Assembly: GCF_023283765.1 (NCBI RefSeq)
Contig: NZ_JAKILG010000011.1
Coordinates: 1-64,000, forward strand
Source: Shewanella profunda
GTDB taxonomy: Bacteria > Pseudomonadota > Gammaproteobacteria > Enterobacterales > Shewanellaceae
Length of the DNA stretch: 64,000 nucleotides
Direction of reading: 5' to 3'
Below, in pieces: positions 17,782-27,511 of the stretch (position 1 is the first letter of the stretch; every line of letters begins with the position of its first letter). The notes beneath the pieces were generated by a model. The model searched no databases. It saw nothing but the letters and a program-made list of their open reading frames with translations, and was not told the DNA's origin. A program made the position numbers and the translations under genes.

Positions 17782-17795
17782 CGCCATGGATGGCG
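17782..17795. repeat. Small hairpin, REP-like
   Basis: CGCCATGGATGGCG is a 6+2+6 inverted repeat in the 215-base gap before the S4 gene. A second half site (ATGGCG then GCCAT) makes a competing stem possible. It looks like a short intergenic palindromic element; no function is assigned. Confidence 0.35.
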
Positions 17796-17918
17796 TGAAT
17801 GCCATTTATGCAGGAGCGTAGCTTTGCCTAAAGTGTGTTAAATTCCCGCTGAACCCTGCATCTTCAGGTTGTTTGGGTATATACTGCAGCAGGTTTGTTT
17901 TTAGAAGGCGAGTATTAA

Positions 17919-18149
17919 GTGACGCAAATTAATCAATTAGCTTTGCATTCAGGTGAAGATTTCATTGAATTGTATAAAGTATTAAAAGTACAGGGCATGA
18001 CGAATGCGGGCGGCGAAGCCAAGCATTTTATCGACGCAGGTCAAGTCACCGTTAATGGTGAAGTTGAAACCCGTAAGCGTAAAAAAATCGTAGCTGGCGA
18101 TATCGTCAGTTTTAACGGTGGATCAGTTCAAATCATTGCGGCAGAATAA
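17919..18149 (+). CDS. S4-domain RNA-binding protein, YbcJ family
   Basis: The 76-residue protein is one S4 domain: IELYKVLKVQGMTNAGGEAK, FIDAGQVTVNGEVETRKRKKI and a final GDIVSFNGGSVQII. This matches the short YbcJ-like S4 proteins thought to bind structured RNA, perhaps on ribosomes; the target is unknown. The start is a GTG at 17919 with AGAAGG 8 bases upstream. The next gene begins 22 bases after the stop, so the two are likely co-transcribed. Confidence 0.88.
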   Translation: MTQINQLALHSGEDFIELYKVLKVQGMTNAGGEAKHFIDAGQVTVNGEVETRKRKKIVAGDIVSFNGGSVQIIAAE

Positions 18150-18171
18150 CCCTGAAATAGTGGAGCAAGAC

Positions 18172-18567
18172 ATGCAATTTCCAGATGATGACAATGGTAA
18201 AATGCTGGCCGCAATGGCTGAAGCGGGTATCGATTTAACTAAGGCTTTAGATGTTGATTTCTTTTTAGTTTTTGATGATCAGCGCGATGCAGAATCTGCA
18301 CTTGAAGAGTTGGCTAATTCTGATTTAGACGGCGAGCTAGAGCTTAACTTAAATGATGAGCTAGGTAAGTGGGAAATTATCGTGTGTATCAACATGGTTC
18401 CTGATTACGATACGCTGGTTGAGCAAGAAACGATGCTTAACGAATTTGCCGCAGAGTTTGACGGTATGACAGACGGTTGGGGCGTGATGCAACACCAAGA
18501 CGGTGACGATGAGTTTATGGACGATGATGACCATGAACATGTTCACGGTGAGCATTGTAATCACTAA
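18172..18567 (+). CDS. RraB-family ribonuclease E inhibitor-like protein
   Basis: The protein has 131 residues. The region DFFLVFDDQRDAESALEEL to DGMTDGWGVMQHQ matches the RraB (regulator of RNase E activity B) fold, with the conserved acidic tail. I chose ATG 18172 with GTGGAG as its ribosome binding site; longer frames would overlap the S4 gene. The C-terminus is strongly acidic and ends in a His-rich segment with one Cys (DDDDHEHVHGEHCNH) that could bind a metal. In E. coli RraB binds RNase E and alters mRNA decay; the same role is inferred here. Confidence 0.8.
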   Translation: MQFPDDDNGKMLAAMAEAGIDLTKALDVDFFLVFDDQRDAESALEELANSDLDGELELNLNDELGKWEIIVCINMVPDYDTLVEQETMLNEFAAEFDGMTDGWGVMQHQDGDDEFMDDDDHEHVHGEHCNH

Positions 18568-18601
18568 GTTAAAATGAGTTTTACTTAGTGAATTTATAAT
18601 A

Positions 18602-18630
18602 AAGAACCACCATTATGGTGGTTTTTTATT
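18602..18630 (+). terminator. Terminator after the S4/RraB-like operon
   Basis: AACCACC and GGTGGTT pair around a short loop (ATTAT) and are followed by TTTTTATT. Confidence 0.85.
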
Positions 18631-18776
18631 AGCTGTTGCCAATATTATTTATTTTGTATCGACGTGTTGAGATCAGATTTTTCTGTTATTAAAAGGCTGT
18701 GCTCGCAAAATAAGAAACTGGACTTAGGGATCCATCCTAGATGCGTGATCGAAATCTAGCCGAAAAACTAAGATAC

Positions 18777-19673
18777 TCAATAAATCGACTGGCGATAGGG
18801 GGCAAAAATCTCTAATAACCAATCAATAAACGCTTGGACTTTTAATGATAGGCTAGGGGATTTTGGCGTGAGTAGGTAATAAGCATAGGGGCTAGTAAAA
18901 GACGCATCAAAGGGGATCACTAAACTACCGTTTGATAGTTGTTCTTCAATAAAGAAACGGGGGATCAGTGCAGCACCCATGCCACTGGCGGCAGCTTGAC
19001 TTAACATATAAAAGTGTTCGACCCCAAAAGTTTGTTCCTGAGTTAACACAAGCCCTACTTTTTCTGCCCAATAGTCCCATAGCTCAGGTCTGGTTGTATG
19101 CTTAAGTAAGGTGACATGATTGATATCAGCAATAGTGCTGAGCTTGGGTGCTAATGAGGGAGCACAAACGAGGCATAAATCTTCATCCATCAGCTTGATA
19201 TGATTGACGCCCTTGGGAATGACAGTGCTACTGCGGATCGCGATATCATAACGTCCTTGGCTAAAATCAACGGCAAAATCCCCAATGGATAGATCGACAT
19301 AAAGGTGGGGATGGCGGGATTTAAATTGTTCCATTCTAGGAATAAGCCAATTAATAGTCAGGCTTGGTAGAACGTTAATTGCCAATGTTTGGGGCCTTGT
19401 GCTCTGGCGGCGTAAATCACTTGTGGCGCTAGATAAGGTTTGTAGTGCGGCTTGCACATGGGGTAAATAGCGTTGGGCTTCGTCGGTAAGCACCACTTTT
19501 TTGTGTAAGCGAACAAAAAGTGCAAAACCTAAATAATCCTCCAATACTCTGATTTGTTTGCTAATTGCGCCATGGGTAACATGCAGTTCTTTACTCGCAA
19601 GCGTCATACTTTGAAGACGCGCAGCGGCTTCGAAGGCTCGAAGGGCATTGAGTGGCGGCAGTTCTGTATACAT
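18777..19673 (-). CDS. LysR-family transcriptional regulator (GcvA-like)
   Basis: About 298 residues. The N-terminal helix-turn-helix (LPPLNALRAFEAAARLQSMT, then ELHVTHGAISKQIRVLEDYL) is typical of the GcvA-like branch, and the C-terminal part is a periplasmic-binding-protein-like effector domain. I chose the ATG complementary to 19671-19673 (MYTELPPL); the longer frame adds 15 residues of no family character. The gene is divergent from the TauE/SafE transporter at 19830, and the 156-base gap should hold both promoters. Control of that neighbour is likely but unproven, and the effector is unknown. Confidence 0.9.
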   Translation of the reverse strand: MYTELPPLNALRAFEAAARLQSMTLASKELHVTHGAISKQIRVLEDYLGFALFVRLHKKVVLTDEAQRYLPHVQAALQTLSSATSDLRRQSTRPQTLAINVLPSLTINWLIPRMEQFKSRHPHLYVDLSIGDFAVDFSQGRYDIAIRSSTVIPKGVNHIKLMDEDLCLVCAPSLAPKLSTIADINHVTLLKHTTRPELWDYWAEKVGLVLTQEQTFGVEHFYMLSQAAASGMGAALIPRFFIEEQLSNGSLVIPFDASFTSPYAYYLLTPKSPSLSLKVQAFIDWLLEIFAPYRQSIY

Positions 19674-19829
19674 TTTATATCCCACTTGTCGGGCAAGCAT
19701 CCTAACGAATAATATCATTAGTGTGAGTTTATCTCACGCTACAGCGACAATAACTCCTTTGCGTTTATAACGCAAACACAGTCTAATGCGTGGTAATCAC
19801 TCTTTTTCTCCAAAGAATAATAACTCATC

Positions 19830-20600
19830 ATGGAATTTGAACTGACTCTACAAATTGCAGCGTTGCTTTTTGCCGTTGCTATGGTTGCGGGATTTATTGA
19901 CTCAATTGCTGGCGGTGGTGGTTTATTGACAATTCCTGCACTTATGTGGGCAGGATTACCGCCTGCGGTTGCCTTAGGCACAAATAAGCTGCAGGCCTGT
20001 GGTGGTAGCTTTTTTGCCAGTCTTTATTTTGTCCGCAAAGGGTTAGTTGATCTTAAATCCGTTAAATTAGCGTTGATTTGTGCTTTTATCGGTGCAGCGT
20101 TGGGAACGATTTTAGTACAACTTATTGATACTAAAATGCTTGAATTGATGTTGCCATTTTTAATTTTGGCCATTGGCTGTTACTTTTTATTCTCGAAAAA
20201 GATTTCAGAAGACGATAAGCATCAAGTGCTGACACCTACAGCTTTTGCTTTTACGGCGGCGCTAGGGGTTGGTCTGTATGATGGTTTTTTTGGCCCAGGT
20301 ACAGGCAGTTTTTTTGCATTGGCCTTTGTCTCTTTGGCGGGTTTTGGTCTAGCGAAGGCAACGGCTCATGCTAAATTACTTAATTTTTCAACCAATATTG
20401 CTTCGCTGATCTTTTTTGCTCTCGGAGGAAAGGTCATTTGGTTATTAGGATTGGTGATGCTTGCGGGTCAAGCCATTGGTGCAACCATGGGCTCTCGATT
20501 GGTTGTGACAAAAGGAACAAAGATCATCAAGCCCTTAGTCGTGACCATGTCACTTGCTATGAGTTTTAAACTGCTTGCGAGTCAATATCACTTATTCTAA
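19830..20600 (+). CDS. TauE/SafE-family (TSUP) membrane transporter
   Basis: The protein has 256 residues with about eight membrane spans. The family glycine motifs are clear: GFIDSIAGGGGLLTIPAL in the first half and GLYDGFFGPGTGSFFALAF in the second, the internal repeat seen in TSUP proteins. Members export sulfite, sulfoacetate or other organic anions; the substrate is not readable from sequence. The divergent LysR-type gene is the likely regulator. Confidence 0.9.
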   Translation: MEFELTLQIAALLFAVAMVAGFIDSIAGGGGLLTIPALMWAGLPPAVALGTNKLQACGGSFFASLYFVRKGLVDLKSVKLALICAFIGAALGTILVQLIDTKMLELMLPFLILAIGCYFLFSKKISEDDKHQVLTPTAFAFTAALGVGLYDGFFGPGTGSFFALAFVSLAGFGLAKATAHAKLLNFSTNIASLIFFALGGKVIWLLGLVMLAGQAIGATMGSRLVVTKGTKIIKPLVVTMSLAMSFKLLASQYHLF

Positions 20601-20941
20601 TAGACTGTTTCTTATCAATAAGAACTTCTTAAACTGCTGGTTAGTTCATTTTAGTGACTTCCACCTTGGATCAAAAGTTAAGTCGAGGTGGAAATCTCCG
20701 CCAAAGGCTACCGAAAACGCCTCCTCCTATTTTGCAATAGGTGTACTCTTCGAAGATTTTTGAATAGTATAACCTGTGATTTTTAATGCACTTTTTAGAT
20801 ATTTTGGTGTGTATTTTAAAATTGTGTACATATTTAATACGTTTGCATAAGTGCAGTGTCTATCTTGTCTGGCTGATCCTGGTGTTTACGGACGGCACGT
20901 GCGCTCGGGTTTAGCGCCACCACTTCTTTATAAGAGCGATT
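20601..20941. other. Intergenic region with several hairpins
   Basis: No credible gene lies here. Stem-loops are seen at 20659-20693 (TTCCACCT with AGGTGGAA) and 20726-20741 (CCTATT with AATAGG), then CTTCGAAG near 20749 followed by ATTTTT. The last parts could terminate the transporter mRNA or be a small RNA. The promoter for sbcD should lie in the last 150 bases. Confidence 0.35.
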
Positions 20942-22081
20942 ATGAAATTTATCCATACTTCCGATTGGCACATTGGGCGTCAGTTACACAATCAGTCATT
21001 ATTGGATGATCAAGCCTTTGTGCTCGAGCAGATTATCGCTTTAGCGCAAGACAATAAGGTCGATGCCGTCATTGTGGCGGGAGATATTTATGATAGATCA
21101 ATTCCGCCAGCGAATGCGGTGGCGCTGTTAGACAATGTGCTCAATCGTCTAGTCCATGATCTAGGTCTGCAAGTCATTATGATTGCTGGCAACCATGATG
21201 GTCATGAGCGCTTGGGTTTTGCTGCAAAACAAATGGCATCTAGTGGGTTACACATTGTAGGGCCTCTGACCACAGCACTGCAACCTATCAGACTTGAGGG
21301 TGTAAATGGCGCCGCATTATTTTACCCACTCCCCTATGCCGAACCCGCGATGGTTAGACAAGTTTTTGACTGTGAAGCCTCGACCCATGAAGCGGCGATG
21401 GCGGTCTTACTCGAACAAGTGCGGATGCATGATAGTCAAGGTTTACCTAAAGTTGTGGTGAGTCATTGTTTTTTGGACGGGGGCAGTGAGTCTGAATCTG
21501 AACGTCCACTCAGTATTGGTGGTGCGGATAAAATTTCCCCTAAGCTATTCACTGAGTTTGATTACGTTGCTCTGGGGCATTTGCACGGTCCGCAATATAA
21601 AGGTGCAGAGCATGTGCGTTATTCCGGCTCGATTTTGAAATATTCCTTTAGCGAGCAGCATCAGAATAAGTCAGTGACTTTAGTTGAACTTTGTGAAAAA
21701 ACACCCGCTGATATTCGTTTATTACCCTTATCCTCCATGCGCGATGTGCGCATTCTCGAAGGGGAGTTAGATATTTTACTTGCCCAAGGCAAAACAGATA
21801 TAAAACGTGATGATTATCTTATGGTTAGGCTTCTTGATAAACACGCCATTCTAGATGCAATGGGCAAAATTAGAGCCGTATATCCCAATGTTTTGCATTT
21901 AGAGCGCACAGGCTTGATGGCGGGGCAGCAGCCAGTCATCTTGGGCCGTGATCATATTAAAAAAGGCGAGATGGATATGTTTCGTGACTTTTACTCCCAG
22001 GTAGCAGGTGAAGGATTAACGCCAGCGCAGCAAGCCGTTATGGAGCAGATCCTCACTAAGTTACACCAAGAGGATCGTTAA
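20942..22081 (+). CDS. sbcD: SbcD, nuclease subunit of the SbcCD complex
   Basis: The protein has 379 residues of the calcineurin-like phosphoesterase fold. Metal-binding motifs are in order: HTSDWHIG (Asp8, His10), AGDIYDR, GNHDG, VVSHCF and GHLHGPQ. It is the Mre11-type subunit that cuts hairpins and protein-blocked DNA ends in partnership with SbcC, whose gene follows two bases after the stop. Codon use and GC fit the neighbours. ATG 20942. Confidence 0.96.
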   Translation: MKFIHTSDWHIGRQLHNQSLLDDQAFVLEQIIALAQDNKVDAVIVAGDIYDRSIPPANAVALLDNVLNRLVHDLGLQVIMIAGNHDGHERLGFAAKQMASSGLHIVGPLTTALQPIRLEGVNGAALFYPLPYAEPAMVRQVFDCEASTHEAAMAVLLEQVRMHDSQGLPKVVVSHCFLDGGSESESERPLSIGGADKISPKLFTEFDYVALGHLHGPQYKGAEHVRYSGSILKYSFSEQHQNKSVTLVELCEKTPADIRLLPLSSMRDVRILEGELDILLAQGKTDIKRDDYLMVRLLDKHAILDAMGKIRAVYPNVLHLERTGLMAGQQPVILGRDHIKKGEMDMFRDFYSQVAGEGLTPAQQAVMEQILTKLHQEDR

Positions 22082-22083
22082 GC

Positions 22084-25000
22084 ATGAGACCTCTTAACCT
22101 TTCAATGTCGGCCTTTGGTCCGTTTGCATCGATTCAAACAGTTGATTTTACTGCGCTTGGTTCTAATCCACTATTTTTAATCAATGGACCTACTGGTGCG
22201 GGTAAAACAACCTTACTGGATGGGATCTGTTTTGCTCTCTATGGTAAAACAACGGGAAATGAACGCGAAGGCAGCCAGATGCGTTGCGATATGGCTGACG
22301 ATAGCTTACTCACCGAAGTCACCTTTAGTTTTCAGTTGGGCGAGAATCATTTTCGTATACGCCGTGTTCCAGAGCAGGAAAGGGTGAAAAAAAGCGGTGG
22401 TGGTTCAACCGTACAAAAGCCCGAAGCACAGCTATATAAGATTGACGCCAATGCTAATGAAACCTTAATTGTTGCCAGTAAAGTTTCTGAGGCAACCGCT
22501 GAAATTGAAGCCTTAACAGGACTCGATGTCGAACAATTTCGTCAGGTGATGGTGTTACCGCAGGGAAAATTTCGCGAATTATTGATGGCCAATTCCAGTG
22601 ACAGAGAGGTTATATTTAGTCAACTATTCCAAACACATATTTATCAAAGAATTCAAGATGTTTTAAAAAGTAAAGCGTCAGAGATTAAGTCGCTAGTCAA
22701 AGACCAAAATAGCCGCCGAGATGGGATTTTACAAAGCGCGGGGCTAGCATCCGATGATGAGCTTAGCTTTGAATTAGCAAAGCTCACGCCAGAACTTGAA
22801 ACTGCCCAAAGTGCGAAAGAGCAGGCATTGCAGCAGCAGCAACTCGCCGCCAAAAATAGTGACGCCGCCCAACATTTACAGGCTGAATTTGTCCAGTTGG
22901 AGACCTTAACTCAAACGGTTATGGCACTTGATGCGCAGCAAGAAAGCATAGCCACGCAAACCCACAAGTTGAATTTAGCCAAGCAAGCACAACGCTTAGC
23001 GCCCATACTTGAGGTATTTTTAGCCCGAGAGCAGGAAGCCAAGGCTGCAAGCCTTGCTCTTAGCCATGCAAAAATAGCTCTAACGCATGCAAAGCAAGCC
23101 TTTGATGAGGTAGAGCAAAAAGCGATGGACTTGCCAGTTTGGGAAGCGTCGCTACTCGAGCGAGAACAATCTAAACAGCAACTGAATGCACTGGGGCCAC
23201 AGCTTAGGGAACTTGATAGATTAACTAAGACCCTCGAGCAAGAACGCACTCAGTTAGTTAGGGTTAAAACATACGTTCAGCACAGCAAAAATGAGTTAAC
23301 CACAGTGACTCAAAAACGCCGTGAACTGGAATCTGCCCTGCCACAATCGCAGGCCAGCAGTGAAACTCGTCTCTCACTGCAGCAGGCGCACCAGCAGCAA
23401 CAGCAGTTATTATTTGCCTATCAGCAATGGCAGCAAGTGTCGATAAAGGCTGCCTCGACACAGACCAAGCTCGATGAAGCCGTAATACAAGGGCAACAGC
23501 TTAAGGTGCAGCATCAGCAAGCACAGGTTGCACATAAAGCCTTATTGTTGACTTGGCACCAAGGACAGGCGGCCATTTTAGCCCGGCAATTACAACAAGG
23601 GGAACCTTGCCCTGTCTGTGGTAGCCAAACCCATCCACAGCCCGCACAAAGCCAAGATCTTTTGCCAACAGATGCCGCTTTGCAATTGGCGCAAGAAACT
23701 GAAGCCGCGGCCCAAGAGACATTGAGCAAGGCGAGAGAGAAATATCACGGATTAAAATCACAGTTAACAGCCCTGCGGCAACAAGCGCAGGATCTCGCAG
23801 TACAATTAGGCACTGCGGTTAATATCCCTCTAGATAACCATGAACAGGCCTTATCACAATTAGCCTTTTCACTCATGCAAGCCGAGCAAGCTCATCAACA
23901 TTTGCAGCAATTACAACAAGATATCTTGTTGCTACAAATGCAAGAGACACAATTACAGCAAAAGCTTGAGCACGAACAAGTACAAGAGAATGCTCTGCAA
24001 TCCAAAGTGGATGTATTGCAAGGGCAGTTCGCGCAAATGCAGCAAAGCGTGCCATCGGTGCTCGCCACGCTTGAGGCGCTAACTGCAGCGATAGCGCAAA
24101 ATCAGCAAGATATCAGCCAGATTAAACAACAGATCGCAAGCGTTAGGGAGCTTCAACAACAGACAGGTCAATCTTTTGTTGCTGCTAAAGCGGCGCTTAA
24201 TGGTGCCGAAAATGCTGCTGAGGCGGCATTAACTCAGCAAACACGAGCCCAGCAACAGCTAAACCAACAACTAGTTGCTGCAGGTTTTATTAGCCAACAA
24301 GCCTTGCTTGAGGCCATGTTAGATGAAGAGCAGTTACATGCATTGGCCAGTGAGATTGAGACTTACCAACAACATAGCGCTTTGACCAAAGCCCAGTGTG
24401 AGCAACTGGCACTTAAGCTTAAGGATAAAATGCCACCCGATAGTATCAAGCTTGCTGCCGAGCTTGAGTTGGCACAACAAGCGTTACAAGCTGCAGAACA
24501 GGCATGGCAATTACTCCATACGCGTGCCACCTTATTGCGGCAGACTCAAGTTCAACTCGAGATTACAGATGTTAAAGCCAAGGACTTGGCGGATGAATAT
24601 GCGGTTATTGGCACGCTTGCCGATGTAGCCAATGGCAATACGGGTAATAAGATAAGCCTGCAGCGTTTTGTGTTAAGTGTGTTGCTGGACGATGTGTTGT
24701 TGGAGGCAAGCCATCGGTTGCACATTATGAGTAAAGGCCGTTATCGATTGCTACGTAAAGAAGATAGAGCAAAGGGAAATAAAGCTTCGGGATTGGAACT
24801 GGAGGTCGAAGATGCTTACACATCGAAAGTACGTCCGGTTGCAACCTTAAGCGGTGGCGAAAGCTTTATGGCAGCATTATCAATGGCGCTTGGTTTATCC
24901 GATGTAGTGCAAGCCTATGCAGGTGGTATCAAACTCGATACTTTATTTATTGATGAAGGCTTTGGCAGCTTAGATCAAGATTCATTGGAGCTCGCTATCC

Positions 25001-25140
25001 GCACTTTGATGGACTTGCAATCCTCTGGCCGCATGATTGGTGTGATATCACATGTTTCTGAGATGAAAGAACAGATAAACACGCGTATCGACATCATTAA
25101 AAGCTCACATGGAAGCGAAATAGCGCTAGTTTTACCTTAG
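22084..25140 (+). CDS. sbcC: SbcC, SMC-like ATPase subunit of the SbcCD complex
   Basis: The protein has 1018 residues. Walker A is NGPTGAGKTT (about residue 35). Two very long Gln- and Ala-rich coiled coils flank a zinc hook CPVC (Cys509, Cys512), and the C-terminal ATPase half has LSGGESFMAALSMALGLSD and LDTLFIDEGFGSLD. It is the Rad50-type partner of SbcD, holding DNA ends together and opening hairpins or cruciforms. It forms an operon with sbcD. The coiled coil is unusually rich in Gln, as is common in Shewanella SbcC. Confidence 0.96.
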   Translation: MRPLNLSMSAFGPFASIQTVDFTALGSNPLFLINGPTGAGKTTLLDGICFALYGKTTGNEREGSQMRCDMADDSLLTEVTFSFQLGENHFRIRRVPEQERVKKSGGGSTVQKPEAQLYKIDANANETLIVASKVSEATAEIEALTGLDVEQFRQVMVLPQGKFRELLMANSSDREVIFSQLFQTHIYQRIQDVLKSKASEIKSLVKDQNSRRDGILQSAGLASDDELSFELAKLTPELETAQSAKEQALQQQQLAAKNSDAAQHLQAEFVQLETLTQTVMALDAQQESIATQTHKLNLAKQAQRLAPILEVFLAREQEAKAASLALSHAKIALTHAKQAFDEVEQKAMDLPVWEASLLEREQSKQQLNALGPQLRELDRLTKTLEQERTQLVRVKTYVQHSKNELTTVTQKRRELESALPQSQASSETRLSLQQAHQQQQQLLFAYQQWQQVSIKAASTQTKLDEAVIQGQQLKVQHQQAQVAHKALLLTWHQGQAAILARQLQQGEPCPVCGSQTHPQPAQSQDLLPTDAALQLAQETEAAAQETLSKAREKYHGLKSQLTALRQQAQDLAVQLGTAVNIPLDNHEQALSQLAFSLMQAEQAHQHLQQLQQDILLLQMQETQLQQKLEHEQVQENALQSKVDVLQGQFAQMQQSVPSVLATLEALTAAIAQNQQDISQIKQQIASVRELQQQTGQSFVAAKAALNGAENAAEAALTQQTRAQQQLNQQLVAAGFISQQALLEAMLDEEQLHALASEIETYQQHSALTKAQCEQLALKLKDKMPPDSIKLAAELELAQQALQAAEQAWQLLHTRATLLRQTQVQLEITDVKAKDLADEYAVIGTLADVANGNTGNKISLQRFVLSVLLDDVLLEASHRLHIMSKGRYRLLRKEDRAKGNKASGLELEVEDAYTSKVRPVATLSGGESFMAALSMALGLSDVVQAYAGGIKLDTLFIDEGFGSLDQDSLELAIRTLMDLQSSGRMIGVISHVSEMKEQINTRIDIIKSSHGSEIALVLP

Positions 25141-25398
25141 TTCAGTAAGATGGTTGTTTTTAATCTATAATTAATTGTTTTTAAAGGTTAATGTTGAAAG
25201 TTTTTTGTTTGTTTAACATCTTGATGCGGTAGACAAAATCACTTTAAAGTGCTAACTAGCGCATGTTTTTCATTAATAGTTCAACAAAAGAGTGAAATAG
25301 CGTTTGTCATAATCGGTTTTTTGATATAAGTTGGAAAAATTCGGGCTTCCCGCTACGGGACTGGTTCAAGATATAACGCCAAAAAAAGATAACGAAAG

Positions 25399-26703
25399 GT
25401 GAAAGCGTTGCAGACAGGCAAACCCAATTTGATTAATTTTTCGCAACCCCGTTTGCAAAATTTATCATCAACTCATAAGAATATTCTATTAATGGGCGGT
25501 TTATTGATCGGTGCAGCTATGCTATTACCGAACAATAACCATGTAGTGCCAACTGCTCAGCGTATCCCTGTCGTGCTCGATATCGAGAATATCTTACCTC
25601 AGGTTTCTGAACCTGTTGAACAAGCCGCTATCATCGATAATACCCCGGATTTTGAGCGTATTATTGCTTCTGGAGATACCTTAAGTGGTTTATTTTCAAA
25701 AGCGGGTGTCGATCACCAAACTATGTATAAAGTATTAGAAGCAGATTTAAATATCCTTGCGCTTGATACCTTATTACCCGGTAACCGGATCCAGTTTTGG
25801 CTTGATAATGATGGTCAATTACAGAAGTTAGAGTTGTATTTTAACGCGGCACGCCAAGTTGTATTTACTCGTTATGAAGATGGCAGTTTTAATGTTGAAG
25901 AAGTCAACATAGAAGGTGTCTGGCAAAATCGCATTTTAACCGGTGATATTAAAGGTTCATTTTATGTTTCCGCTCAAAAAATGGGCTTAGCTGCTGCAGA
26001 TATTCAGCGGATTGAAGATTTACTCAAAGAGAAAGTGAATTTTGCGCGTGACTTGCGTGTAGGGGATAAATTTTCTGTTTTGGTAAATGATCAATATGTT
26101 GAAGGTGAAGCGACGGGAAGCAGTCAGATATTGGGCGTAACGATTAAAACAGGCCGCTCTGAAGTGAGTGCTTTTCAGCATACTGATGGTAGTTATTATG
26201 ATGCTAAAGGCCAAAGTTTAGTTCGTGCATTCCAGCGTATTCCATTAGCTAAACAACCGCGTATGAGTTCTCGTTTTAACGCCTATCGTAAACATCCTAT
26301 TACGGGGCGAATTTCTCCGCATAATGGTACAGACTTTTCAGTACCTATTGGTACTAAAGTGATTGCGCCTGGTGATGGTGTTGTCAGTTTAGTAACCGAT
26401 CATCAATTTGCTGGTAAATATATTGTTGTCGAACATGGTGGTAAATATCGCACCCGTTATTTGCATCTTTCCAAATCGCTTGTACGTAAAGGTCAGCGCG
26501 TGACTCGAGGACAAGTGATTGCGTTATCTGGCAATACGGGTCGCTCTACTGGTCCGCATTTACATTATGAGTTTCATATTAATGGTAAGCCAGTTGATCC
26601 AATGAAAGCTGACATTCCAATGTCTAGCCAGTTAGCAAATCAAGAACTGCACACATTTACAAATTTAGTTAAAAGCCGCCAAGCGTTAATGGATTTAGGT
26701 TAA
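25399..26703 (+). CDS. M23-family peptidoglycan DD-metalloendopeptidase (MepM/YebA-like)
   Basis: About 434 residues. A membrane anchor or uncleaved signal lies near 29-44. A LysM/OapA-like domain is seen around residues 85-150 (IIASGDTLSGLFSKAGVD). The C-terminal peptidase M23 domain has the zinc ligands in SPHNGTDFSVP (H-x-x-x-D) and PHLHYEFH (H-x-H). It would cut cross-links in new cell wall, as MepM does in E. coli. The start is uncertain: GTG 25399, or TTG 25408, which has a better-spaced GAAAGGTG. It is a single gene with a terminator at 26795. Confidence 0.88.
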   Translation: MKALQTGKPNLINFSQPRLQNLSSTHKNILLMGGLLIGAAMLLPNNNHVVPTAQRIPVVLDIENILPQVSEPVEQAAIIDNTPDFERIIASGDTLSGLFSKAGVDHQTMYKVLEADLNILALDTLLPGNRIQFWLDNDGQLQKLELYFNAARQVVFTRYEDGSFNVEEVNIEGVWQNRILTGDIKGSFYVSAQKMGLAAADIQRIEDLLKEKVNFARDLRVGDKFSVLVNDQYVEGEATGSSQILGVTIKTGRSEVSAFQHTDGSYYDAKGQSLVRAFQRIPLAKQPRMSSRFNAYRKHPITGRISPHNGTDFSVPIGTKVIAPGDGVVSLVTDHQFAGKYIVVEHGGKYRTRYLHLSKSLVRKGQRVTRGQVIALSGNTGRSTGPHLHYEFHINGKPVDPMKADIPMSSQLANQELHTFTNLVKSRQALMDLG

Positions 26704-27040
26704 TCGCGATAGATTTTGATATTGTTGAAGCTGTGTATTTCATAAAGTTTAAAGATAGATTTACACGCCGTTTATAACAAAGATAAAACTCACTAATGCC
26801 GATGAAATATACATTTCATCGGCATTTTTTATTCTAGCTATTTAATATGAGGTGAGTAAATTCGAGTGTAGTCATCGAACAATACTGCCTACTAAAACGA
26901 CTCACAATGGCACGGAGCGACAAATAGGAAACTAGCAATAATAGCTAATTTGGTAAAATCAAACTATTTGTAGGATGCTAATCCATAAATACAGAGTGGG
27001 TTAAAAATAGTCTGTGTAGCATCGGTTTATTGAGCAGTAA
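26704..27040. other. Convergent intergenic gap
   Basis: This 337-base gap lies between converging genes. Apart from the terminator at 26795-26833, no gene, promoter or repeat was recognised. Confidence 0.4.
26795..26833 (+). terminator. Terminator after the M23 peptidase gene
   Basis: AATGCCGATGAAAT and ATTTCATCGGCATT form a perfect 14-bp stem with a very short loop, followed by TTTTATT. The symmetrical form may serve both strands. Confidence 0.9.
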
Positions 27041-27511
27041 TTAGCTTGCTTGACGCCTTTGTATCACTTTTAGTGCGCACTTACATAATTTCCCTTTGAG
27101 AGCCGGACAACCACCACACGGGGACTTTTTATAAGGACGTAATGCAAAGCTACGTTCTGAGGGTAATGGTGTAAGGTGTCGAATAACGGCTGATGATGAC
27201 AATTTGGCGTCATTTGCAGCTATAAAGGTCGCCTTAGCGAGTTTTAATTGCTTTTTTAAGGCTGATTTATCGAGGTGAGTTATGGGGTGGTTTGAAATAT
27301 ATACAGCTAATAACTTAGCAATGCGTTTACGAAGTGTTTTCTTACTGTGTATTTTCTGTCTATCGACTTTATCGGCAATATGATACGACCTTGTAAGGCT
27401 AAACGTCGACTTTGCTCGTGCTTTTGTTAATTTAGCCTGTTTCTTTAGTATTTTTTTCGCTTGTTTCTTGCACCATTTATCAAGCCGCTTATCAATTTTA
27501 TGCTTTTTCAT
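27041..27511 (-). CDS. Hypothetical, very basic protein with a C-terminal cysteine cluster
   Basis: 156 residues, family not recognised. The first 60 residues are strongly Lys/Arg-rich (MKKHKIDKRLDKWCKKQAKK), suggesting nucleic-acid or membrane-surface binding. Near the end is a cluster CGGCPALKGKLCKC, four cysteines in 14 residues, plausible as a zinc or iron-sulfur site. No signal peptide or membrane span is seen. The gene stands alone with about 100 bases to its minus-strand neighbour. The start ATG is complementary to 27509-27511. Confidence 0.6.
   Translation of the reverse strand: MKKHKIDKRLDKWCKKQAKKILKKQAKLTKARAKSTFSLTRSYHIADKVDRQKIHSKKTLRKRIAKLLAVYISNHPITHLDKSALKKQLKLAKATFIAANDAKLSSSAVIRHLTPLPSERSFALRPYKKSPCGGCPALKGKLCKCALKVIQRRQAS

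Noticed and set aside
20575..20763. Small plus-strand frame after the TauE/SafE gene
   Set aside because: Overlaps the transporter end and a hairpin-rich area; no ribosome binding site or family.
22911..23761. Several minus-strand frames inside sbcC
   Set aside because: They are antisense shadows of the coiled-coil region of SbcC, rich in repeated codons.
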